Shown piece after piece: positions 1 to 7,168 of a stretch of 17,044 nt of DNA. The notes below the pieces were generated by a model, which ran no database searches, was not told the DNA's origin, and saw only the letters and a program-made list of their open reading frames with translations. The DNA comes from Polaromonas sp. YR568 (lineage in GTDB: Bacteria; Pseudomonadota; Gammaproteobacteria; Burkholderiales; Burkholderiaceae), in assembly GCA_945871335.1 (NCBI GenBank), contig CAMBWM010000017.1, positions 1 to 17,044 of the forward strand. The letters run 5' to 3'. Within the stretch, counting starts at the first letter, position 1. Every line of letters begins with the position of its first letter. A program made the translations under genes and the position numbers.

Positions 1-738
1 GACCGAGGTGGTGTCAAACAAACCGGTGGCCTGGCTGATCAAAAAGCCGATGCCACGGTTGGACGACATGAACTCGCCGATCACCGTGCCCACCAAGGCG
101 TAGGGCACGGACACCTTCAGCCCGGTAATCACCCAAGAGGTGGCGCTGGGCATGATCACTGAGCGCAGCACATGCCACTGATTGCCGCCCATGATGCGGA
201 TGGCGTTGATGAACAATGGGTTCACATCACGCACTCCGGCATAGGTGTTGAGGAACACCACAAAAAAAACAATCGAGGCCGATACCGCGACCTTAGACTC
301 AATACCGATGCCGAACCAGATAATGAACAAGGGAGCCAGGGCGATCTTGGGTATGGAGTACAGAGCTGTGATGAAAGGGTCGAGCACTTCTGCCAATGCC
401 CGAAAGCGCCCGAACAACAAGCCCAAAACAAAGCCGACGAAGGAGCCGATCAAAAATCCCCACATCGTGGCATAAAGCGTGATGGAAAGGTGATTGACCA
501 GCGTACCGTCCATCACCCACTTGCCCAAACGGGTGAATACCGCGGAGGCAGAAGAAATAAAGAGTTTGTCAATCAGCCGGCCAGACGCAAACTCCCAGAA
601 CGCCAGAAAAGAAATGCCCACAAGCAGTCGCAAGACAAGAATCCATCTGGCCCGCCGGCCCTCTGCAGCCTCGAATTGGGCCAAAGCTATGCTTCGACCG
701 CCGCTCATTACAGCGGCTTCATCGTCGGAGGTTTTCAT
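1..738 (-). CDS. ABC transporter permease, taurine/sulfonate/nitrate type (partial, 3' end outside window)
   Basis: Inner-membrane permease subunit of an importer encoded with the two genes upstream of it on the minus strand. Reading from the ATG at 738 gives 246 codons with no stop before the window edge. The family is usually about 250–280 residues, so only the extreme C-terminus is missing. Hydrophobic segments lie near residues 32–52, 85–110, 133–147 and 150–165. The ATPase-docking EAA loop is at about residues 178–197 (FINAIRIMGG, then IMPSA), as in SsuC/TauC-type permeases (BPD_transp_1 family). The start lies 2 nt after the ATPase stop, and a GAGG Shine-Dalgarno-like element sits in the end of the ATPase gene, so the two are probably translationally coupled. 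Substrate not determinable. Confidence 0.9.
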   Translation of the reverse strand, partial: MKTSDDEAAVMSGGRSIALAQFEAAEGRRARWILVLRLLVGISFLAFWEFASGRLIDKLFISSASAVFTRLGKWVMDGTLVNHLSITLYATMWGFLIGSFVGFVLGLLFGRFRALAEVLDPFITALYSIPKIALAPLFIIWFGIGIESKVAVSASIVFFVVFLNTYAGVRDVNPLFINAIRIMGGNQWHVLRSVIMPSATSWVITGLKVSVPYALVGTVIGEFMSSNRGIGFLISQATGLFDTTSV

Positions 739-740
739 GC

Positions 741-1523
741 TTAGATATCCTCGCCTTTTGCGATTTCAGGGGCCAAGATGGACCACAGACGTTCATAAGA
801 GGCCTGAAACTCTGGTTCAAAGCGAACTTTGAAAGGGTCCCGCGGGAAGGGGATATTGATTTGCTCAATGGCCTTAATTTGTCCGGGCCGGCCAGAAAAG
901 ACCACTACACGCTGGGCCAACGTGACGGCCTCAGATAAATCGTGCGTCACAAAGATCACCGTCTTGCCGGTCTCTTCCCAGATGTCCAGCAAGCGTCTTT
1001 GCATCATCAGTTTGAGTTGAGCATCCAGAGCGCCAAATGGCTCATCCATCAGCAGCGTACCGGGTTCGTAAACCAGCACCTGGGCGAGTGCCACCCGCTT
1101 TCTCATGCCGCCGGAAAGTTCATTGGGAAAGCTGTCAGCGAAGCCAGACAGATCAACCGCTTTCATCATGGCCTCCACCCGCTCGCGACGTTGGGCTGCA
1201 GAAAAAGGGCGAAAGGTTAGAGGCAACTCGATATTTTCATACACCGTGCGCCAAGGTAAAACGCTGTCGGTCTGCGTCATGTAGCCAACACGTTTATTGA
1301 CTCCATGAACTATCTGGCCTTCGTGCAGAATTTCCCCGGCAGATGGCTCGATGATCCCGGCAATCATGTTGAGTAAGGTGGACTTGCCGCAGCCTGACGG
1401 ACCAACAAAGGCTACAAAGTCCCCTTTGGAAATGGTCAAGTCCACCGGGGCCAGGGCGACCGTTTCACGGTCGCGTCGTACATAGCGCTTTTCAACGCCC
1501 TGGACCTGAACCGAGATACTCAA
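741..1523 (-). CDS. ABC transporter ATP-binding protein, SsuB/TauB-like
   Basis: Cytoplasmic ATPase that powers the importer. All nucleotide-binding motifs are present in the 260 residues: Walker A GPSGCGKST at 41–49, Q-loop glutamine at 84, signature LSGGM at 136–140, Walker B LLMDEP at 157–162, D-loop GALD at 164–167 and the switch histidine at 194. Length and motif wording fit the nitrate/sulfonate/taurine subfamily. The start codon is TTG: it overlaps the TGA stop of the binding-protein gene in a TTGA junction (1520–1523), and no ATG or GTG is available before the Walker A region. That points to translational coupling. The permease follows after 2 nt. Family assignment is secure; substrate unknown. 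Confidence 0.93.
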   Translation of the reverse strand: MSISVQVQGVEKRYVRRDRETVALAPVDLTISKGDFVAFVGPSGCGKSTLLNMIAGIIEPSAGEILHEGQIVHGVNKRVGYMTQTDSVLPWRTVYENIELPLTFRPFSAAQRRERVEAMMKAVDLSGFADSFPNELSGGMRKRVALAQVLVYEPGTLLMDEPFGALDAQLKLMMQRRLLDIWEETGKTVIFVTHDLSEAVTLAQRVVVFSGRPGQIKAIEQINIPFPRDPFKVRFEPEFQASYERLWSILAPEIAKGEDI

Positions 1524-2584
1524 AGCCGGCTCAACGCTTCTTGCGCCACCGAAGTGTCGTACATATCTTTAAAAGTCAGGGTGGCTGGCAACGGTGCGGC
1601 GTTCATCGTCTTCTGCACCGTGTTAATAAAGTCCACATTCGATTGGAAAAAATTTTCTTTGGGCAAGGGATTAGAGAAAAATATCTTGCTGTTGATTTCA
1701 AAGGAAGTGCTGGCAATTTCGGGCGGCAGGCCTTCGAACCACTTGTCCGCCCAGGCCCGGAACTCGGGGGGGCTGGCGTTGATTTCCTTGAGCGCCATCG
1801 CCAGGCCCATGCAGTAACGCACCAGGGCTTCGCGCCGGTCCTTGTTGGCCAAGGCGGCCTCGCTGGTGGAGGCGATGATGTAGTTGTACTCTTTCAGGGC
1901 AGGTGGCGGGTTGAGTGCCATGTTGAACAGGTAACCGCAGTCACGGTCTTTCACGGCCAGGTCTGAGGTCGGGGACGACAGGCAAAACCCATCAATGACG
2001 TTTTGCTGCAACGCCGCCAGCATGCCAGGGCCGCCACCTTGCAACGGAACCAGACGCAAATCGGTATTGGGATCGAGTTTGGCCTGTACCGCCAACCAGC
2101 GAAACAGGGCATCCGGTGCAGCACCGGGGCCGGTGGTGCCAAGACGCAAGCCCTTGAGCGCCGCCGCCTTGCGGTCAACCGGCGCTTGCTCGTTGATGCC
2201 AAGACGTTTGAGAACGGCGTTAGACAACACCACGTTGCTGGCGTACTTGTTGACGGTCGAAACAAAAGACTTGATGGCCAGTTTTTCACCCCGCGCCCGG
2301 GAGGCCTCGCCAGGGTCGCCGAGCACGATGTCCACACCTGAGCCCGCCAGGGCAGCCACATTGGTTCCCCGGTTCGATGCATTGCTGACGACTTTCACGC
2401 GGGCCTTGGTAAAAAACCCACGCGAATTGGCATAGTCCTCGGCTGCCCACAGCCAGGCTTTGGAGGTAGAACGAAGCGTCTGGATCTCTGGGACACTTTG
2501 GGCATAAGCCCGTGCGGGCAATATAGAAGAGACGCCCAGTGCGGTGGTGGCTGCGATGACGGCACGACGATTCAATTGACTCAT
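1520..2584 (-). CDS. ABC transporter periplasmic substrate-binding protein, NMT1/SsuA-like
   Basis: Probable periplasmic ligand-binding protein, first gene of the three-gene importer operon. The ATG at 2584 is preferred over an upstream in-frame ATG at 2674, because 2584 has an AGGAG ribosome-binding site 7 nt upstream and starts directly with an export signal: MSQLNRR, a hydrophobic stretch, then an AYA/QS-type cleavage region near residue 28. One Arg-Arg pair precedes the hydrophobic core, so Tat export is possible but not shown. The mature part resembles the NMT1/THI5/SsuA fold, including a segment with a GSGVDIVLGDPGEAS core. At 354 residues it is slightly longer than typical SsuA or TauA. 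It overlaps the ATPase gene by 4 nt. Ligand unknown; the neighbouring oxidoreductases suggest a small organic compound. Confidence 0.85.
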   Translation of the reverse strand: MSQLNRRAVIAATTALGVSSILPARAYAQSVPEIQTLRSTSKAWLWAAEDYANSRGFFTKARVKVVSNASNRGTNVAALAGSGVDIVLGDPGEASRARGEKLAIKSFVSTVNKYASNVVLSNAVLKRLGINEQAPVDRKAAALKGLRLGTTGPGAAPDALFRWLAVQAKLDPNTDLRLVPLQGGGPGMLAALQQNVIDGFCLSSPTSDLAVKDRDCGYLFNMALNPPPALKEYNYIIASTSEAALANKDRREALVRYCMGLAMALKEINASPPEFRAWADKWFEGLPPEIASTSFEINSKIFFSNPLPKENFFQSNVDFINTVQKTMNAAPLPATLTFKDMYDTSVAQEALSRL

Positions 2585-2591
2585 TCGTTTA

Positions 2592-2596
2592 CTCCT
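2592..2596 (-). promoter_or_regulatory. Ribosome-binding site that decides the binding-protein start
   Basis: AGGAG on the minus strand, 7 nt before the ATG at 2584. This is one of the clearest Shine-Dalgarno sequences in the window and supports 2584 over the upstream in-frame ATG at 2674. Confidence 0.7.
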
Positions 2597-2621
2597 GGTG
2601 GTTAAGGTTGGCAATTGTTCT

Positions 2622-2650
2622 AATATAGAGACAAACTTACATTTCGATAA
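2622..2650 (-). promoter_or_regulatory. Candidate sigma-70 promoter for the ABC importer operon
   Basis: On the minus strand TTATCG (2650–2645) and TATATT (2627–2622) are separated by exactly 17 bp. The -10 matches the consensus at 5 of 6 positions and the -35 at 3 of 6. Transcription would start near 2615, giving a leader of about 30 nt before the ATG at 2584. The divergent GMC gene starts at 2683, so both promoters must share this 98-bp spacer. A GATAAT -10-like hexamer for the plus strand (2646–2651) lacks a good -35. A small palindrome, GGGT-AA-ACCC (2654–2663), could be part of an operator. No regulator gene is visible. Confidence 0.4.
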
Positions 2651-2682
2651 TTCGGGTAAACCCAATATGCGCAAAAGATGCC

Positions 2683-4323
2683 ATGCACCGACCTGAGAGT
2701 GCCGCCGACTATGTGGTGGTAGGTGCGGGGCCTGCCGGGTGCGTTCTGGCGTCTAGGCTCAGCGAAGACCCTGATTGCCGGGTGCTGCTGATTGAGGCTG
2801 GAGGCCGTGACTGGAACCCGTTGCTAGGTGTGCCGCTCATGACTGGCCTGATCCTGCGCTCAGCTTACGCCAACTGGTCCTACATCACAGAGCCGGAACC
2901 CCAGCTAAATGGGCGCCGCTCCCAATGGGCCCGTGGCAAGGTGCTGGGTGGGTCCACCAGTATTCACGGCATGGTGTACATGCGTGGCTTACCCATGGAC
3001 TTCGCCGACTGGGCAGCGCGGGGCGTGACCAACTGGTCCTACAAGGACGTATTGCCCTACTTCTTGCGCAGCGAAAACTCGCATCGAGGGGGCAGTGAAT
3101 TCCATGCCAGTGGCGGCCCTTTGACGGTGTCCGCCGGTCGCTTGGAGAACCCCTTATTTAATGTTTACTTGCAGGCAGCGCAACAAGCCGGCCACCCCCG
3201 CAGCGACGACTTTGCCGGCCCCCAGCCCCACGGGGCCGGTGCCTATGACTTCACCATCCGGCAAGGCCGCCGTGTCAGTGCGTCCAGCGCGTTTTTACGC
3301 CAGGCGCGGCATCGTCCCAATCTGCGTGTGATCACTCAGGCACAGGCCGTCGGCCTGACCTGGGACACTAACGGACGGGTTCAAGGGGTCGAGACATTGC
3401 ACCGTGGCCAAAAAATTATCTTGCGCGCTGAGCGGGAAGTTTTGCTCTGTGGCGGGGCGGTCAATTCGCCGCAACTGCTCATGCTCTCAGGGATTGGACC
3501 GGCTGAGGCGCTGCGGGCCCTGGGCCTTCAGGTGCGCGTCGACCTGCCCGGTGTCGGCCAGGGCTTGCAAGATCACCTGCTGGTTCGTGTCGAACACCGG
3601 GCCTTGGGCGGGGTGACACTTGACCGCCTGCGTCGTGTGGATCAGGCGGGCTGGGCCTTGTTCAAGGCCATGGTCTGGGGCACTGGCCCGGCCACCAGTT
3701 TTCCACTGGAAGTGGGCGGCTTGTACAAGTCAGACCCGGGGTTGCAGGAACCTGATTTGCAATCGCATTTCTTGCCCGCGCTTTCTAGCGCCGCCTTGCG
3801 ATTGCCGTATTTTTCCAAGGTGCTGCCGCAAGACCGGGGCGCTGGTTTTTTTGCCAACGTGTTCCAGTTGCGACCAGAATCAACCGGAGCTATTGAGCTG
3901 GCATCTGCAGACCCACTGAAGCATCCCCGCATCCGGCCCTGCTACCTCAGCGCACCGCAAGACATGGTGGTGCTGCGCGAGGGGGTTAAGCGGCTGCGCG
4001 AGATTTTTCGGCAGCCCGCTTTCGACAGTTGGCGCGGTGTTGAACTGGCGCCTGGACCGAACGTGCAAAGTGATGCGGACATAGAGGCCTGGATCCGCGC
4101 CACCGCCGACACCGTCTATCACCCCACTTCAAGTTGCCGTATGGGAGGCACTGCCGACCCGATGGCGGTGCTGGACAACCAGTGCCGTGTGCGCGGGGTG
4201 AGTGGTCTCAGGGTGGTGGACGCTTCGTCACTGCCTCGTGTCACCAGTGGCAACACGGCGGCGCCGGTCTACATGCTGGCCGAGCGCATCGCCGATGTGT
4301 TGCGCGGCCGGCTCAGCTTTTAG
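2683..4323 (+). CDS. GMC-family FAD-dependent alcohol/choline dehydrogenase-like oxidoreductase
   Basis: Flavoenzyme expected to oxidise a primary or secondary alcohol to a carbonyl. The 546 residues match the size and layout of the glucose-methanol-choline family. The FAD Rossmann motif GAGPAG is at 14–19, followed by the acidic end of beta-2 (LLIEAGG, 36–41). GMC signature 1 is at about 85–96 (GKVLGGSTS) and signature 2 at about 258–273 (GAVNSPQLLMLSGIGP). The catalytic pair is His480 (in VYHPTSSCRMG) and Asn524 (in SGNTAAP), as in BetA-like and aryl-alcohol members. No signal peptide is seen, so it is probably cytoplasmic. It is divergent from the importer and convergent with the next gene, overlapping it by 11 bp at the 3' ends. 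Choline as substrate is not supported: no betaine genes are nearby. Confidence 0.92.
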   Translation: MHRPESAADYVVVGAGPAGCVLASRLSEDPDCRVLLIEAGGRDWNPLLGVPLMTGLILRSAYANWSYITEPEPQLNGRRSQWARGKVLGGSTSIHGMVYMRGLPMDFADWAARGVTNWSYKDVLPYFLRSENSHRGGSEFHASGGPLTVSAGRLENPLFNVYLQAAQQAGHPRSDDFAGPQPHGAGAYDFTIRQGRRVSASSAFLRQARHRPNLRVITQAQAVGLTWDTNGRVQGVETLHRGQKIILRAEREVLLCGGAVNSPQLLMLSGIGPAEALRALGLQVRVDLPGVGQGLQDHLLVRVEHRALGGVTLDRLRRVDQAGWALFKAMVWGTGPATSFPLEVGGLYKSDPGLQEPDLQSHFLPALSSAALRLPYFSKVLPQDRGAGFFANVFQLRPESTGAIELASADPLKHPRIRPCYLSAPQDMVVLREGVKRLREIFRQPAFDSWRGVELAPGPNVQSDADIEAWIRATADTVYHPTSSCRMGGTADPMAVLDNQCRVRGVSGLRVVDASSLPRVTSGNTAAPVYMLAERIADVLRGRLSF

Positions 4324-5020
4324 GCTTGGCTGATGCTTCGTCATAACCACCCTGGCCCTGCAGTTTCGCCCAGGTTGCAAAGGCCGGTGAGGCGTTGACA
4401 TGGCCACTCCTAATCGCCTCCATCCAGACGCGCGCCGCCTCTACAAAATAGGGCACGCTGCCGGGGAACATCATCAAGGTCAAGGCCTCAGCAAGGTCCA
4501 TCTCATCCACTTGACTGGCATAGGCCGCCATCAGGGCGTGGTGCAGCCAATCCAAGTGGCCCAGTGCCGCGTGGACGCTGCAGGCGCACAGCCAGATGTC
4601 GCGGCGCGACAGCGGCGCGCCGGCGTGTTCGACAGCGTCACGGTACGCGCCCACGATGTCGATGGAAGGCAAATGCGGCATCCAGTGGTTTTGTACAAAC
4701 CGGTAGGCCGTCACGCCCTTCAGCGATGCAGTCAATTGCAGGACAGCCTTGAACTCGGCATCGCTGCCGCCGCCCTCATAAAATCGCGCAATGTGGTGCG
4801 TGGCCAAGGCTTCATCGCAGGCCACCAAAATAGCCAGCCACACCAGCTCCCGGTCTCGCACCGACAAGGTTTTGTGGTCCAGCGCCAGCGCCGTGTACAA
4901 CTGGTCATAGGCCTGCAACATCACGGGCGAGGTGATCGCCAACAACCCATGGTGGGGCAACAAATAGCCTCGTTTGGCCTGCACGCCAGACAAGCGTTGG
5001 GTGAGTTCTTCCGGGGTCAT
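4313..5020 (-). CDS. Double AhpD/carboxymuconolactone decarboxylase-like protein
   Basis: A 235-residue, mainly helical protein that I assign to the AhpD-like/CMD superfamily. Residues 57–80 have the family pattern E59…C68-x2-A71-x3-H75-H76, so the first cysteine and the histidine of the CxxCxxxH redox motif are kept but the second cysteine is alanine. That resembles PcaC-type decarboxylases more than peroxide-reducing AhpD. Residues 139–200 look like a second, diverged copy (LCACSVH, then DEMDLAEALTLMMF), suggesting a duplicated fold. The ATG at 5020 is chosen because MTPEELTQRL resembles the usual start of the family; in-frame ATGs at 5050 and 5167 exist upstream, and no start has a strong ribosome-binding site. 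Reaction unknown. Confidence 0.75.
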   Translation of the reverse strand: MTPEELTQRLSGVQAKRGYLLPHHGLLAITSPVMLQAYDQLYTALALDHKTLSVRDRELVWLAILVACDEALATHHIARFYEGGGSDAEFKAVLQLTASLKGVTAYRFVQNHWMPHLPSIDIVGAYRDAVEHAGAPLSRRDIWLCACSVHAALGHLDWLHHALMAAYASQVDEMDLAEALTLMMFPGSVPYFVEAARVWMEAIRSGHVNASPAFATWAKLQGQGGYDEASAKPKS

Positions 5021-5048
5021 GATGGACTTTCTTATGGATCGATGTGAC

Positions 5049-7034
5049 ATGCCTGATACCAATGCATACCCGCTGCTTTTCTCACCACTGCAGGTAGGCC
5101 ATTGGCGCCTGAAAAATCGTATTGTCCACGCATCAATGTCCCTGCGTTGCGGGGCAGAAGGCGGCATGCACCCGCGCTATCACCAGTACTACCTCAACCG
5201 TGCACGCGGTGGCGCCTCGCTGATCATCACCGACCCGGTTGCGTTTTTGCCAAGCCAGGGGTCAGAGCGGCTGTGCGCCTGGAACGACTCGATGGCCGAT
5301 GATTTGTCCCGTTTTGCGCAGGCTATCCGCGATGAGGATTGCCATCTGCTGGCCCAGATTCAAGACAACGGCCGAGCTCGGCGCGTGAGTGGGCGTGTAG
5401 CTGGACTGCGTGGGGCGTCTGCCATGCCGGACGATTTGTTCTACGCCATGCCAGAGGAAATGACGCCGTCCGAGCTGGCGACATTTGTAGATGCTGCAGC
5501 GCAGGCCGCCCGTCGCTTGCAGCGTTGCGGCTACACCGGCGTCGAGATTTCAGCGGGGCACGGACACATATTCCACCAGTTTTTGTCGCCGCACACCAAC
5601 TTGCGCGAGGACGGCTATGGTGGCACTTTGCCCGGCCGCTGCCGCTTGCTGGTGGAAGTCTGCCAGGCCATTCGACAAGTTTGCGGCGACGGCTTCATGC
5701 TAGCGGTGAAGTTGCCCGGCGATGATGGCTTGCGCGAAGGCGTAAACCCCCTACTGGCTGCGGAGATTTCCCGCCATTTGGTAGCCCAGGTCAAGCTCGA
5801 CCTGCTGTCATATGCGCAGGGCACACACCACCACACGCTAGAGATGCACCTGCCCGACGACAGCTACCCCCGCCTGCCCTTCATGCCCTTGCTTAGGCGC
5901 CTGAAGGCAGAGACGCCACAAGTTCCGGTGATGGCACTGGGACGCATCACCGACCCGGCAGAAGCCGAGGGAATTTTGACCCGTGGCGATGCTGCGCTGG
6001 TAGGCTTGGCACGTGCATTGGTCACCGACCCAGCATGGCCGCTCAAGGCGCAGCGTGGCATGGCGCGCAACATCCGCTACTGCGTGTCTTGTAACTCTTG
6101 CTGGGGCACCATCATCCAGGGTCTGCCACTGACTTGCGATAACAACCCGCGCGTAGCGCTCGCCAACGAGCTCGACCCCACACTGCCCGCCGCCGCGCAG
6201 CCAAAACGCATTGCGGTCGTTGGGGCCGGGGTTGCGGGCCTGGAAGCGGCCATGACTGCCGCCCAACGTGGCCACCAGGTGACGGTATGGGGACAGGGAG
6301 CACTGCCAGGTGGCAAGGCGCAGCTGCAATCGCGCCTGCCCATCAGTGAGTCGATGTCGAGCATTGCCGACTACCAGTTGATGCAGTTACAGCGGCTGGG
6401 CGTAGAGCTCCGGCTTGGCCATAGGGTCACCGCCGAAGAGGTACTGGCCACGCAACCCCATTCGGTAGTGTTGGCCACAGGAGCCACCATGGTCTGGCCG
6501 CAGGCATTGCCCAGCCACTTACGCGACGAGGGTTGGGTGCAAGACCTGCGCGAGGCGGCGGCGGCTCTGCTCGACCGCCCGGGCACACAGGCCGGCGTGG
6601 CCGTGCTGTACGACCTGGACCAGACTGCCGGCACCTATGCCGCTGCCGAATGGTTAAAAGACAAGTTTGAGCGGGTGGTGATTTTGTGTGCCCGTGAGTC
6701 GATAGCTCAGGATGTACCTTTGGTGGTCCGCCAGCGCATCCAGCGCCGATGTGCCGAACGCGGTATCGAGATCCTGACGCAAGTCGAACCAGTCTGGACT
6801 GATCTGATGGAACAAGAGGGACGTCTGGCCTACCGGAGCATCTTTACCGAAAAGCTCAGCTACATCGACCAGGTGGCATTGATCACCTACGCCTCGCCAC
6901 GCAAACCTAACCTGGCCCTGTGGCCAGCCTTGCGGGACAGTGGTTTGCCGGTGCACCGTATTGGCGACTGCCTGTTGGCCCGAGAGCCGATGTCAGCCAC
7001 CGCCGAAGGCTATGCTATCGGTATGGCGCTCTGA
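5049..7034 (+). CDS. FMN/4Fe-4S/FAD oxidoreductase, trimethylamine dehydrogenase / 2,4-dienoyl-CoA reductase family
   Basis: Large iron-sulfur flavoprotein (661 residues from the ATG at 5049). The N-terminal Old-Yellow-Enzyme TIM barrel (about 8–340) starts with LFSPLQVG…LKNRIV and includes GVEISAGHGHIFHQFLSP (164–181) and the FMN-phosphate segment GDAALVGLARALVTDP (313–328). A 4Fe-4S motif follows: C345-x2-C348-x2-C351-x11-C363, close to the trimethylamine dehydrogenase spacing. A nucleotide-binding domain with GAGVAG (392–397) and a C-terminal GDC…A…EGYAIG motif complete the fold. Two barrel residues differ from the usual family wording: Ser168 where His is common, and Asp106 in QIQDNGR where His is common. 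In-frame ATGs at 5022 and 5034 could be the true start. Likely roles are amine or N-methyl oxidation, or enoyl/dienoyl reduction; undecided. Confidence 0.9.
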   Translation: MPDTNAYPLLFSPLQVGHWRLKNRIVHASMSLRCGAEGGMHPRYHQYYLNRARGGASLIITDPVAFLPSQGSERLCAWNDSMADDLSRFAQAIRDEDCHLLAQIQDNGRARRVSGRVAGLRGASAMPDDLFYAMPEEMTPSELATFVDAAAQAARRLQRCGYTGVEISAGHGHIFHQFLSPHTNLREDGYGGTLPGRCRLLVEVCQAIRQVCGDGFMLAVKLPGDDGLREGVNPLLAAEISRHLVAQVKLDLLSYAQGTHHHTLEMHLPDDSYPRLPFMPLLRRLKAETPQVPVMALGRITDPAEAEGILTRGDAALVGLARALVTDPAWPLKAQRGMARNIRYCVSCNSCWGTIIQGLPLTCDNNPRVALANELDPTLPAAAQPKRIAVVGAGVAGLEAAMTAAQRGHQVTVWGQGALPGGKAQLQSRLPISESMSSIADYQLMQLQRLGVELRLGHRVTAEEVLATQPHSVVLATGATMVWPQALPSHLRDEGWVQDLREAAAALLDRPGTQAGVAVLYDLDQTAGTYAAAEWLKDKFERVVILCARESIAQDVPLVVRQRIQRRCAERGIEILTQVEPVWTDLMEQEGRLAYRSIFTEKLSYIDQVALITYASPRKPNLALWPALRDSGLPVHRIGDCLLAREPMSATAEGYAIGMAL

Positions 7035-7066
7035 GCGGTACAACCCGCCATCAGTGGCCGAACAAG

Positions 7067-7126
7067 GTCGCGGTCTGGGCATTGACACCCCACGCAGCAG
7101 TCCCCCGCGACGATTGCCACCTTTTT
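7067..7126 (+). terminator. Weak possible terminator after the iron-sulfur flavoprotein gene
   Basis: Perfect 7-bp inverted repeat GTCGCGG (7067–7073) / CCGCGAC (7105–7111), followed about 9 nt later by a T run. The 31-nt loop and the gap before the T run make it a poor intrinsic terminator. The rest of the 134-bp spacer 7035–7168 shows no convincing promoter, and no LexA-type CTGT-N8-ACAG box was seen. Confidence 0.2.
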
Positions 7127-7168
7127 TGCTGAAACTCAAAGACAAGCGCTCAGAGATAATCCAAATCT

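Noticed and set aside
172..744. 190-codon plus-strand open frame
   Set aside because: It is antisense to the ABC permease, which reads without interruption on the minus strand from 738 with clear membrane segments and an EAA loop; the plus-strand product is a polar, low-quality sequence with no family features.
2683..4323. betA, choline dehydrogenase
   Set aside because: Family motifs fit the whole GMC family; no betB, betI or choline transporter is adjacent, so the specific name is not justified.
7035..7168. LexA (SOS) box upstream of the YdjM-like gene
   Set aside because: No CTGT-N8-ACAG or close variant was found in the spacer, although the E. coli relative is SOS-controlled.
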